A stretch of DNA of 64,000 nucleotides from Oncomelania hupensis (Eukaryota; Mollusca; Gastropoda; Littorinimorpha; Pomatiopsidae): the NCBI GenBank assembly GCA_036898135.1, contig CM072522.1, positions 30,495,755-30,559,754 on the forward strand. Reading direction: 5' to 3'. A program made the translations under genes and the position numbers. Positions 23,482-33,664 of the stretch are shown here, one piece after another. Position 1 is the stretch's first letter. Every line of letters starts with the position of its first letter. Below the pieces are notes generated by a model that made no database searches, was not told where the DNA came from, and was given only the letters and a program-made list of their open reading frames with translations.

Positions 23482-24603
23482 TTAACTCAATGAAGTCGTG
23501 CCGTAAACGGTTTTATGGCACTCGCGGAGCCACAGAGGAGCGTACCGTAGCTATGTTTACGTCGAGTGTTTACATTTTTTTTGTATAACAGAAAATGAGT
23601 ACCAAGGGAAGTAAGCAAAACACATACTTGAAAGGGGTCTTTTTAGAGTAGATTGCTTCCCTTTGGCCATTTTTTTTCCCCAGGCTCATTGTCTGTACTT
23701 AAAAATCAGAGAACAGACCAACAAGCCTGGCATCACACTGCACGACTTTGTCCTGTCGCTGTGTGCCCATCTGGCCAGCAAACACCAGCTGGAGCTGACC
23801 GGAGCTGCCATCCCTGCTGGAGATCATCTTCTACGCCTTCCAGAGAGGCATTTCTTGAAGAAGCAAGGCACTTAAAACAGGGCCATGTTTGCTACAGCAA
23901 AATGAAGGCAGCAGGAGCCAGCAAAGAGGAGCTGAAGAACAAAGTGAAGCGCACCAAGTTCCATTGCAAGCAATGTAAAACCGCCTCGTGCGTCGTCCCT
24001 TGCATGGAGCTTTACCACACAAAAGCAAACTATGTGGAGTAAATCACTAAAGTGTGATGTTGTATATAGGTTCTATCATTCTTTGTGACACTTAGACTAA
24101 AGAAATAGCAAAGACAACTCATATCAGATATTATTTTTATTTTATTTTATTTTTCTTTAAGACTCCAGTTTTGTTCGGAAAATGTTGTTTTACAATATTA
24201 CGGTGAAGTATCATAGTTATGTGACAAATACCTCTTCAGATTGTGCTTTCATGATTATTTTTGTGTACAGTTCATTTCTACAGTGTTTTTACATCATAAA
24301 AACAAAACAATCAAATATTTTCATAACAAAAATGGATGCAACATATAGGTATTGTGCTTCTTAAAATAAGTTTTATTTTGCCAAAGTGATGTGTTTTTGG
24401 TGCAAAATATCTTTTTTTCTGGAGGATTATAACAGATTGATGATAAGTGAAATTAAAAATACATACTTTAAACTTTCATTTGCCATTTATTTTATGTTTC
24501 TATGTTGTCTAGTACATTTGGTGTGATTTTTTAAAAAATAGCCTAAAATCCTGCGATTCTAGAATGATGCCGAGTCTGGCACTCTGCGACTTCAATGAGT
24601 TAA
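23482..24603 (+). mobile_element. piggyBac-type element 2, internally deleted, keeps transposase C-terminus
   Basis: It is the same family as element 1 in the opposite orientation, again between TTAA copies. The gene 2 intron has the empty site GTCTGTTAATTCAGG near 49948. On the + strand, about 23690-24042 encodes the transposase C-terminus with a cysteine-rich motif (HCKQCKTASCVVPCMELYH) and a stop. One frameshift lies near 23820-23870. The N-terminal and catalytic parts are deleted. Its ~330-bp right end is the inverse of the left end of element 1. Confidence 0.85.
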
Positions 24604-24749
24604 TTTATGAAATTTTCAGCACACAACTGACTGTAGTTTGTCTCCAGTCTAACTTTCTTAGTGATGAAGTAGGAAGTTACATTGGCAGTTTCCTATTTCA
24701 TCTTTCAACACTTTGTAGTCAGTGCAAATTGTCAGTCTTGTTTGTGCAG

Positions 24750-25886
24750 ATTTCCACTGCATGCGCTACACATTCAGAGAGTCCATTGCTTGCTGTCAAC
24801 TCCACAGTCCCACAGTCGTCAGCTGTCACGTTCTCTTTTGCCTCAGACACTCCCCACTGTGATGTTAGTGTCAGAGAACAAGAGAGAGGATCCAAGAGGA
24901 AACGGCAACAGAAGACTAAAGAACAAAAGATACCTACGTGTGATGTTTGTTATAAAACTTTCCCATGGGCTTCCAATTTAAAACTACACCAGTTGATACA
25001 TACAGGAGAAAAAAATCATGTGTGTGATGTTTGTAATAAAGCTTTCACACTGGCTAGCAGTTTGAAGCTGCACATGTTGATACATACAGGAGAGAAAAAG
25101 CATGTTTGTGACATTTGTAATAAATCTTTCACTCATGCTCACAATTTGAAATTTCATTTGGTTACACATACAGGAGAGAAAAATCATGTGTGTGATGTTT
25201 GTAATAACGCTTTCAAGTCAGCTTACAGTTTGAATAGACATAAGCTTTGCCATACAGGAGAGAAAAATCATGTGTGTGATGTTTGTAATAAAGCGTTTAT
25301 TCAGGCTGGTGAGTTGAAGGTACATAAGCTTACACATACAGGAGAGAGAAATCATGTGTGTGATGTTTGTAATAAAGCTTTTATTCGGCCTTACGATGTG
25401 AAGATACATAAGCGTACTCATACAGGAAAGCTTTCCCATACAGGAGAGAAAAATCATGTGTGTGATGTTTGTAATAAAGCCTTCACTCAGGCTACCCATT
25501 TGAAACAGCATAAGCTTACACATACAGGAGAGAGAAATCATGTGTGTGATGTTTGTAATAAAGCATTCACTCGGGCTGACAATTTGAAGATGCATAAACT
25601 TACACACACGGGAAAGAAAAATCATGTGTGTGATGTTTGTAATAAAGGTTTCATTCGGGCTGGCCGTTTGAAGGTCCATAAACTTACACATACAGGAGAG
25701 AAAAATCATGTGTGTGATGTTGGTAATCAAGTTTTTATTCAGGCTTACGATATGAAGGTACATAAACTTACACATACAGGAGAGAAAAATCATGTGTGTG
25801 ATGTTTGTAATAATGCATTCACTTTAGCTGTTGATTTGGAGCAGCACATGTTGATACATACTGAAATAAAAATGTGTGTGAGATAA
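24750..25886 (+). CDS. Gene 1 exon D1: C2H2 zinc-finger exon with 11 fingers
   Basis: The exon encodes a ~378-residue end of a nuclear DNA-binding protein. After a ~65-residue Ser/Thr-rich leader comes a basic patch (GSKRKRQQKTKEQK, likely NLS), then eleven C2H2 fingers spaced by HTGEKN-type linkers, most reading HVCDVCNKAF, and a stop just after the last finger. Finger 10 reads CDVGNQ, so its second zinc cysteine is lost. Finger 6 has a duplicated linker (HTGKLSHTGEKN). The frame is open upstream to 24564, but TTGTTTGTGCAG at 24738-24749 is a strong acceptor in the right phase for C1. The upstream part is hydrophobic and unlike a coding leader, so I start here. Fingers differ at their base-contacting positions, as in a specific DNA binder. 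The target is unknown. Confidence 0.92.
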   Translation: MSTACATHSESPLLAVNSTVPQSSAVTFSFASDTPHCDVSVREQERGSKRKRQQKTKEQKIPTCDVCYKTFPWASNLKLHQLIHTGEKNHVCDVCNKAFTLASSLKLHMLIHTGEKKHVCDICNKSFTHAHNLKFHLVTHTGEKNHVCDVCNNAFKSAYSLNRHKLCHTGEKNHVCDVCNKAFIQAGELKVHKLTHTGERNHVCDVCNKAFIRPYDVKIHKRTHTGKLSHTGEKNHVCDVCNKAFTQATHLKQHKLTHTGERNHVCDVCNKAFTRADNLKMHKLTHTGKKNHVCDVCNKGFIRAGRLKVHKLTHTGEKNHVCDVGNQVFIQAYDMKVHKLTHTGEKNHVCDVCNNAFTLAVDLEQHMLIHTEIKMCVR

Positions 25887-26164
25887 CTGTAATATTTAAT
25901 TCTTTTATTAATGTTGACAATTTGATAAAACCCATGTTGGTAAATACAGAAAAGACAAATTGTGCCTGTGCAATAATGCTTTTATTGAAATTAAGTACTT
26001 GAAGAAGCTTAGATTAAGATAAACTGGTGGGGAAAATGTCATGCAATGTAAAGTAATATTTTGAATGCTGTCAGTGAATATTGTGTGTGACATTTAACCA
26101 TTGAATGTAAAGGTGACAACATTTATGCATTGCTCATTGTATAAAGGATATGAAAAATGTTTTT
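25887..26164 (+). pseudogene. Degenerate C2H2 fingers in the 3' region of gene 1
   Basis: After the stop, one frame still shows LCLCNNAFIEIKYLKK, a decayed finger core. The same relic follows gene 2 (about 50718-50860). The ancestral array was therefore longer before the duplication. Confidence 0.55.
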
Positions 26165-26690
26165 ACAGACGGGTTGAAGAAAGCAGAGACGCCTCGACCA
26201 GCCTTTGCAGCACCATATACTGATTTTTGTTCTGTTTATACAGCTGAGCTCATTACAATTCATTTAGCTCTCAAGCAGGTTTATAAGTCCGAATGATCTT
26301 CATTTTTAACCATATCCAATTTACTGTCAGAACTTTAGGCTCTTTCCACAAGAGAGATATTGCACCAATTTTTGGCCAAAATTCATAATCTCCACACACA
26401 ACTTGTGTCTGAAGGTAAAACAATAGTTTTTATGTAGGTGTATAGTCACATGGGCATCGCTGCAATATTACAGTGGACAAAGTGTCAAAAGAAGCTCTCC
26501 ATCTTGATTTTAATTAAGAGATTTTCTAGCTTGTTCCATACACTGACCTTCGTTCTGAGACTGACTTGTATTGTAAACGGCTGTGGCAGATGGAATGGTC
26601 TAATCAAATCAATAACAAATTATTTCAAATTCTTCCAGATTTGTCTGCTTCTTTGCCTTTGTGTCCACTCGAGAAGAAGAAACTGTTTTG
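26165..26690 (+). pseudogene. LINE fragment with RNase H domain
   Basis: Translation shows YTAELITIHLALK near 26240, the central helix of a retroelement RNase H. After a frameshift it shows YSHMGIA near 26445 (usually a WVPSHVGI-type motif, whose His is catalytic) and a C-terminal segment with RWNGLIKSITN (26580-26620). Stops and frameshifts break it. RNase H places it with I-, Nimb- or Ingi-like LINEs rather than CR1 or RTE. The paralogue downstream of gene 2 lacks it, so it arrived after the duplication. Confidence 0.6.
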
Positions 26691-26705
26691 GTCTGCCTGC
26701 ATATC

Positions 26706-27282
26706 ACCCCCGTTGGGGTGCCGGGGGTTTTAGTATAAATATTATCCCCACTTTCTGGAAATTTAGTGCTTTAAATTCCCACTGTCGCTGTCTTTCTCAT
26801 TTGCTCTTTCTCATTCCTGCTCTGTTCTATTAATCTTCTATACTATCTTCTTCTTCGCTAGACCAGTCACCTGCCTTTTTTCTAGAAAACTCTTCCGGGA
26901 CAAGACTCCTTATTTGTGTATGAGGTCTGTTGGATCAGCTTGTGAATATTGGACACTTTCTGCCAGGTGGTCACTAGGGCTTCCTATGATGTTATTATTT
27001 AGCAATGTAGGCATTTTATATGTATGTGTTTTGTTGATAATTTATAATGATGTTTGTATTATTTTGGTTTTGTAAACGGGGTGTTCGATAAATTAGAGTA
27101 CAGCCTCAGCATCCCCTGCATGGGATGTCTTTATTGTAAAGTGACTAGCTGGTGGAGAGCTTTCAGTTTTACCACTAGGGTTGTTTCAGCAGATCTTTTA
27201 AGCGGATCGGGGGTTGTCCGGTCCTGATTTGGCTCGGAAGAGTCTGTTGGACCTAAAGCAGTAATCATGTAATGTAATGTAA
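26706..27282 (+). mobile_element. R retroposon copy R4 (short 5' form, TGTAA tail)
   Basis: It starts ACCCCCGTTGGGGTGCCGGG, the second of the two 5' starts, and ends in ATGTAATGTAATGTAA. It is flanked by a 12-bp duplication with one mismatch (TGCCTGCATATC at 26694 and TGCCTGCGTATC at 27283). Confidence 0.9.
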
Positions 27283-27294
27283 TGCCTGCGTATC

Positions 27295-27560
27295 GGGCCT
27301 AACCGGGCATATAGATAGCTGTGAATAGGTTTTTGCTATTCTATTTTCTGTCTTTTTTGTCATTTGTGTACATAGCTGTAAATAGTATATTATTGTCTTT
27401 TTTGTAATTTATGTACATAGTTGTAAATAGTCTGTACCTTTACTGTCCCGTCTTTTGGTGTATTGTAGCAAAAGTGATGTTTCATCGAGTGCATGTATTT
27501 ATATGTAATGACTATGTAAAGCGTGGTATAAAATCCGTTATTATTATTATACTTATGTTG
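27295..27560 (+). mobile_element. Possible LINE 3' end with (ATT)n tail
   Basis: The sequence has two related copies of a ~60-bp block (GTCTTTTTTGT..ATTTGTGTACATAG..TGTAAATAGT) and ends GTATAAAATCCGTTATTATT. This looks like the 3' UTR and tail of a non-LTR element, with no coding support. Confidence 0.35.
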
Positions 27561-27960
27561 CCCATAATCTACTATACCATCTTATTCGCTAGACCAGTGT
27601 GGCGCATGCACACATATAGATACATATATCGTAAGTTCGCCACACTTGTTTTCCAGTTTCTTAAATTCTGCTCGGCGTTGTGTACCAGCATGAAAAATGA
27701 TGCAAAGCCGCGTGTGATGTAGTATGTTACAAGAAGACTAAACGTCCGTTACACAAAAATCTGGTGAAAGCTTGCAAAATCTGGTTTTGAGCTGCTTTGA
27801 GTTTGGTCAACAAGTTTTTCAGGTAGGCAAATCTGTAATAATTCTTTACTTAAGTTGAAGAACCATAGATTGAGACTTGCTGAAGAGAAAACAAAAATAT
27901 GCTATATTTGTAACACCTGGAATTCCATCCTTTAATGGCATGGGATGTTTGTAACCACCT

Positions 27961-29033
27961 ACCCCGTTGGGGTGCCGGGGGTTTCAGTATAAATAGTATC
28001 CCCACTTTCTGGAAATTTAGTGCTTTAAATTCCCACTGTCGCTGTCTTTCTCATTTGCTCTTTCTCATTCCTGCTCTGTTATATCAATCTGCTATACTAT
28101 CGTCTTCTTCGCTAGCCCAGTCTCCTACCTTTTTTCTTGAAAACTCTTCCGGGACAAGACTCCTTATTTGTGTATGAGGTTCATTTACTCTTTCTTATTC
28201 CTGCTCTGTCCTTCACTCTGCTATACTATCTTCTTCTTCGCTAGATCAATGACCTACCTTTTTTCTTGAAAACTCTTCCTGGACAAGACTCCTTGTTTGT
28301 GTATGAGGTCTGTTGGATCAGCTTGGGAGTGTTGGACGCTTTCTGCCGGGTGGTCACTAGGGCTTCCTATGATTGTACTATTTAGCACTATAGGCATTTT
28401 ATATGTATGTGTTTTGTTGATGATTTATAATGATGTTTGTATTCTATTTTGTTTTTGTAACCGGGGGTTCGCGTAGTTGAGGTCAACCCTCAGCCGTCCC
28501 CCGCGTGGGATGTCTTTATTGTACAGTGACTGGCCGGTGGAGGGCATTCAATTTTCCCACTGGGGTTGTTTCAGCAGATCTTTAATGCGGATCGGGGGTT
28601 GTCCGGTCCTGATTTGGCTGGGAAGAGTCCGCTGGACCTAAAGCAACAATAAATCAATCAATCATGTGTATGAGGTCTGTTGGATCAGCTTGGGAATATT
28701 GGATGCTTTCTGCCAGGTGGTCACTAGGGCTTCCTATGATGTTATTATTTAGCAATGTAGGCATTTTATATGTATGTGTTTTGTTGATAATTTATAATGA
28801 TGTTTGTATTCTATTTTGTTTTTGTAAACGGGGGTTCGATAAGTTGGGGTGAAGCCTCAGCCGTCCGATGCGTGGGATGTCTTTATTGTAAAGTGACTGG
28901 CTGGAGGAGAGTATTCAGTTTTACCACTAGGGTTGTTTCAGCAGATCTTTTATGCGGATCAGGGGTTGTCCGGTCCTGATATGGTTCGGAAGAGTCCGCT
29001 GGACCTAAAACAATAATCATGTAATGTAATGTA
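27961..29033 (+). mobile_element. R retroposon copy R5 (TGTAA tail), split by nested R6
   Basis: A 16-bp duplication ATGTTTGTAACCACCT flanks it (27945-27960 and 29034-29049). It starts ACCCCGTTGGGGTG and ends in ATGTAATGTAATGTA. Its body is interrupted at 28181-28664 by a second R copy. Confidence 0.9.
28181..28664 (+). mobile_element. R retroposon copy R6 (GATT-type tail), nested in R5
   Basis: It is a 5'-truncated copy with an ACAATAAATCAATCAATCAT end, flanked by TGTGTATGAGGT (28169-28180 and 28665-28676), which is host R5 sequence. The ATCA/GATT-tail subfamily was thus active after the TGTAA-tail one. Confidence 0.9.
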
Positions 29034-29049
29034 ATGTTTGTAACCACCT

Positions 29050-29730
29050 TCGTGACCAGACCAATCGTGACCCCCCCCCCCCTCGCCCGCCCTCTGCCGT
29101 GGCCTTGATTAACTCAAACCTGACGCGCTGATGGCTCTGCTTGGGGCTCCTTCCTCTTCCTCTTGCTTGTTGTAATCGGCTCTACAGTCTGTAAGGGTGC
29201 GTGCGGTTGTGCATGTGTGGTTTGATGAAGCGGAAAGAGGGGAGGGAGGGAGAGTGGGAACCCGAAATTAGGTTATATGTGTATATAGATGTATGTATCG
29301 TTTTTAAAATAAATATTAAACTGTACTAACAACCAACACATTTAATATTTATTTCATTAATTATTGTATGGGACTGTGATATCTTGCACGTAAACTTTTT
29401 TTTTTGTAATGGCTCTCTGTGATAACTGTACCCTGGCTGAATTTGTGATTGGAGGGAATAGCCTCTTCTGTGAGAATTTGTTTTACATTTTTTATTACAT
29501 AATTTACTACATAAATTAATAGTGTGGGTGTGTATTTGTTTGTCCATATATAATCGTATATCCTACATGTTGTAAAGATTTTAAACAAATATTACTTTAT
29601 ACTATGTTTAATTTTTTACTTGCACTTTTATTTTTACTTTCATTTTTATTTGTTTTATTTTAGTGATCAAGTGCCTGTCATAATTCCTTGTAAGAGGTAA
29701 TAAAGATTTGTTGAATTGAATTGAATCACC
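29050..29730 (+). mobile_element. LINE 3' UTR-like region with (TTGAA)n tail
   Basis: The region ends TAAGAGGTAATAAAGATTTG followed by TTGAATTGAATTGAA, a poly(A)-signal-plus-pentamer end as in the other LINE tails here. Upstream are a C10 run (29070) and G-rich sequence without a frame. ORFs on the minus strand (29326-29588) are not convincing. Confidence 0.5.
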
Positions 29731-30033
29731 TACCTTTTTTCTTAAAAACTCTCCCAAAACTCCTCATTTGTGTATGGGGTCCGCTTGGAGATATTGGACG
29801 CTTTCTGCAAAATGTTCTCTAGGGCTTTCTATGGTATTATTATTTAACATGGCAGGCATTCTATATGTATGTATTTTTTTTAGTATTTTATAATGATGTT
29901 TATATTTTATTTTGTTTTTGTAAATGGGGGTTCAATAAATTAAGAGTACAGCCTCAGTGTCCCCTCATGGGGTGCCTTTATTGTAAAGTGACTGGCTGGT
30001 GGAGTGCCTTCAATGCTACCATTATGGTTCGTT
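29731..30033 (+). mobile_element. R retroposon copy R8, truncated and diverged
   Basis: The body from CACCTACCTTTTTTCTT to CTGGCTGGTGGAGTGCCTTC is recognisable, with small deletions, and the tail is lost. It joins the TTGAA tail of the preceding LINE directly. Confidence 0.75.
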
Positions 30034-30384
30034 CATTCATTGGTTAAATAAATTAAATCCCCCAGACACTTGAGCATATATGGGAGGTAAAAGTTATATT
30101 TAAAAATTAATTAAAATATGGCAAGCCATCAGCAGTGGTCGCTTCTTTTCAGGACAATGTTAAAGGAATCAGGGATGGGAAATTCATTCATTGCACTTGT
30201 ACGCTTAAAGAGATAATGAGTATGAAAAGAATTAAAATTATTATAATAATTTAAATAATGAGCTATGATGGCCTCGCACTGTACTTGTGGCAAGCAAATT
30301 AAACAAAACGAAAAAATTGTTGCCTTATTTTTTTTTTATTATTGCGGCTATTTGGGTTAAATTCGTCATGCACAGTGATACCAG

Positions 30385-31010
30385 CTATGTTGGGATGGGA
30401 ACATACACTTTATAAGCATTCAACTTATTATTAAATAATTGCTTGTTTAACATCACTTTAAGTTGGAAATTTGTAATAGTAATTTTGCCCCCGTGGGGGT
30501 GCCGGGAGTCTCAGTATAAATAGTATCCCCACTTTCTGGAAATGTAGTGCTTTAAATTCCCTCTGTCGTTGTCTTTCTCCTTTATTCTTTCTAATTCCTA
30601 CTCTATCAATCTACTATACTATATTCTTTTTGTTGATATTTTATAATGTTTGTATTCTATTTTGTGTTTGTAAACGGGGTTTGATAAATTAGAGTATAGC
30701 CTCAGCGTCCCCTGCGTGAGATGTCTTTATTGTAAAGTGACCGGCTGGTGGAGAGCCTTCAGTGTTACCACTAGGGTTGTTTCTGCAGATCTTTTATGTG
30801 GATCAGGAGTGAGTCCTCTTTCAGCCAAGTTGTAGTCTTGATTTTGTGGTCCTGATTCAGCTCTTTGCAGTCCACTGGACCCTGTAAGCAATGAATAACT
30901 AACTAGCTATGTTGGGATGGGAACATACATTTTATAAGCATCCAACCTATTAATATTCATTACTTGTTTAAAATAACTTTAAGGTGGAAATTTGTTACAG
31001 TAAAATTGAA
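30385..31010. repeat. ~100-bp direct repeats flanking R9
   Basis: A block starting GCTATGTTGGGATGGGAACA occurs at about 30385-30486 and again at 30904-31010, with R9 exactly between. The two differ at several positions. This is far longer than the 10-16-bp duplications of other R copies. Confidence 0.8.
30487..30903 (+). mobile_element. R retroposon copy R9 (AACT-type tail, internal deletion)
   Basis: It starts GCCCCCGTGGGGGTGCCGGG, lacks the middle of the element, and ends CAATGAATAACTAACTAG as R1 does. Confidence 0.85.
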
Positions 31011-31099
31011 CATCCAACCTTGGGAGATCTCCTAGTAATCACTACAAGCTCACATGAATGTGAAATCATGCAAACATGGGTAAATTTAAATAAGTGGGT

Positions 31100-31721
31100 T
31101 CCTCCATGGGGGAGCCGGGGGTTTCAGTATAAATAGTATCCCCACTTTCTGGAAATATAGTGCTTTCAATTCCCACTGTCGCTGTCTTTCTCCTTTGTCC
31201 TTTCTCATTCCTACTCTGTTCTATCAATCTACTATAGTATACTATCTTCTTTTTCGCTAGACCAGTCACCTAACTTTTTTCTTGAAAACTTCCGGGACAA
31301 AACTCCTCATTTGCCTGTGACGTCTGTTGGATCAGCTTGGAAATATTGGACGCTTTCTGCCAGGTGGTCACAAGGGCTTCCTATGATGTTATTTGGCAGT
31401 GTAGGCATTTTATAAGTGTGTGTTTTGTTGATATTTTATAATGATGTTTATATTCTATTTTGTTTTTGTAAACAGGGGTTCGATAAATTAGAGTATAGCC
31501 TCAGCATCCCCTGCATGGGATGTCTTTATTGTAAAGTGACCGGCTGGTGGAGTGCCTTCAGTGTTGCCGCTAGGGTTGTTTCGACAGATCTTTTATGCGG
31601 ATCATGGGTGAGTCCTCTTTCAGCGAAGTTGTGGTCTTGATTTTGTGGTCTTGATTTGTCTATACTGGTCCTGATTTGGCTTGGAAGAGTCCGCTGGACC
31701 TAAAGCAATAATCATGTAATG
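31100..31721 (+). mobile_element. R retroposon copy R10
   Basis: A near-full short-form copy with a TATAAATAG box and an AATCATGTAATG end. It is flanked by 13-bp duplications with one mismatch (TAAATAAGTGGGT at 31087 and TAAATAAATGGGT at 31722). The 3' part carries an extra ~50-bp segment (GTCTTGATTTTGTGG) shared with R1/R9, so it looks like a subfamily intermediate. Confidence 0.9.
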
Positions 31722-33081
31722 TAAATAAATGGGTCATGGGTCGGCCACTTTTATTCCTTTGGTCTAGCCTGGGTGCCAGACACGTGCACACCTCCAGAGA
31801 GTTCTAGGTGAAGACTCTCAATCATATCACAGTTGATTTACGTATACCTGGTTAAAAGACTGCAATTACACTTCATTAATGCGCATCCCAAGCGTACCAT
31901 TTAAAATATTAAGAGTATATATGTTACCGGCAATCTGTGTATTCAGTCAATACGTGTATTGTCTAAAAAAATCAGTCAATTCATGTTTTGACTGTGACCA
32001 CTAGCCAATACATGTAATGACTAAAATTTTCCAGCCAATACGCGTATTGTCTTAATTTTGACCCACTTCAAAACACACATTGACTGAGTGTTCTGTTTAG
32101 TCAGTGTGTGTTTCGCTCAGTCAAAACTTCTAACAATTTCAGAGCTCAGTCGAGTACACAGCTTTATTTATATTACACAGAAACTTGATGAGCTTAGATA
32201 ATAAACCTTGAGATGTGTTAATCGGCCAGTAACTGATAAGGTCCAATGTCTTTGAAAATAAATCACTAGGACTTCAGCGAAAATCTTGTGGTGACGATTG
32301 TGATTGCAAACCGCGACAAAACCATGGTCTATCATTCATTCTAGACTTGCTTTGCCTACTCCTCGCTACAAATGATGAAAACGAACAAAGTTTTTAAACA
32401 AGCTGGCCGAAATTCTAGCGACGAAAGATTCCAGTTGCCTGTTGACCAAGGCGAAATGTTCGACTGTTACACGTATTTATCAATAGTCGATTCAGCCCCA
32501 ATGCTTGAATTTTGATATGTGTAACTCGAATTCGTTTATCCACACATCATGTTTACTCAGCAACAAGGCAAGAGTCATCGTATAAAGTTTTTCAACTTTA
32601 TTCAGCAAACACCAACAACTGCATACAAGATCACTTTCCAAAAATCATTCCAAAAATAACTTTTTTTTAAGTAGACAATGCATTCCAAAAATAACTTTTT
32701 TAAGTAGACAATGCATTACTTATATAGCCTCTCTGCAATCCAGTAAAGCTTAAAACATTCCAGAGTGACGCAATAACAACCAATCAAAATAAAACTAATC
32801 ACCAGAACTTTTTTACGACATAGGACATTCCTCAGTTTTAGAATTACCTAGCTATTACCAGATAGATCTGGAACTTTCTATCGATAATAAACAAGTAATT
32901 CCAGAAAATTATCAACAATACTACAACAATATCGGCCAACAAAAATTATCAACATTATACAAAGCTTTTTCTAACAACAACGCAGAATCAAATCAAAGGT
33001 AAATACACGCTATCATTACATGCGTTTTCAAAATAAAATGTTCAGAAATATCGTGTGCGTCTCAATCGCAACAATTTCGCG

Positions 33082-33084
<3 letters not shown>

Positions 33085-33123
<39 letters not shown>

Positions 33124-33135
33124 TCTCTCTCTCTT
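33085..33135. repeat. (CT)n microsatellite
   Basis: A run of CT dinucleotides with one CACT interruption. Confidence 0.95.
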
Positions 33136-33214
33136 GTCAATAATGGTATAGCATTCAAAAATTATATGTAATTGAGAGTGAAACAAAAAGACAGAGGCAG
33201 AAACAGAATACAGA

Positions 33215-33312
33215 ATACAGAATACAGACTCTTTATTGTCCCCACAAATACATGTACCTGCAAGGAAATTCTTATTGCAGTGTCCATCTGCATATAAACT
33301 CTCAAACAATAA
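33215..33312 (-). mobile_element. LINE 3' end with TGTATTC tail
   Basis: On the minus strand, GGGGACAATAAAGAGTCTGT is followed by TATTCTG repeats, close in style to CR1 tails. Only the 3' end is present. Confidence 0.6.
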
Positions 33313-33370
33313 AAACCACACTAAACTGAAAATAAATAATGATGATATCTACAGTGATTAAGATCATAAC

Positions 33371-33664
33371 GTTATCACACACCCACACACCAACACACAA
33401 GCACACGCGCACTATCACACACACACACACTTTCACATATTTATAAATATCTATACATACATATACACATATATACATATACATACACATATACACCCAT
33501 ACACTTATATATACATACACACACACATATGCATTACATGTCACTCAAACTAACAATAATTATAAAATATAATATAATAATGCATGCCTTAGACTACATT
33601 ATAAAATAAGATATTATTTCACACACACACACACACACACACATACACACACACACACACACAC
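33371..33664. repeat. (CA)n and (TA/CA)n microsatellite blocks
   Basis: Several CA, CACACG and ATACAT runs, interrupted by 33540-33618 of ordinary AT-rich sequence. Confidence 0.9.

Noticed and set aside
25218..25793. 191-codon minus-strand ORF (and 24984-25187, 50418-50687)
   Set aside because: They are antisense shadows of the repeated HTGEKNHVCDVCNKAF finger sequence. Repetition keeps the opposite frame open.
26438..26833. 131-codon ORF taken as a host gene
   Set aside because: Its first part is the end of a decayed RNase H LINE fragment, and its last ~40 codons run into R4.
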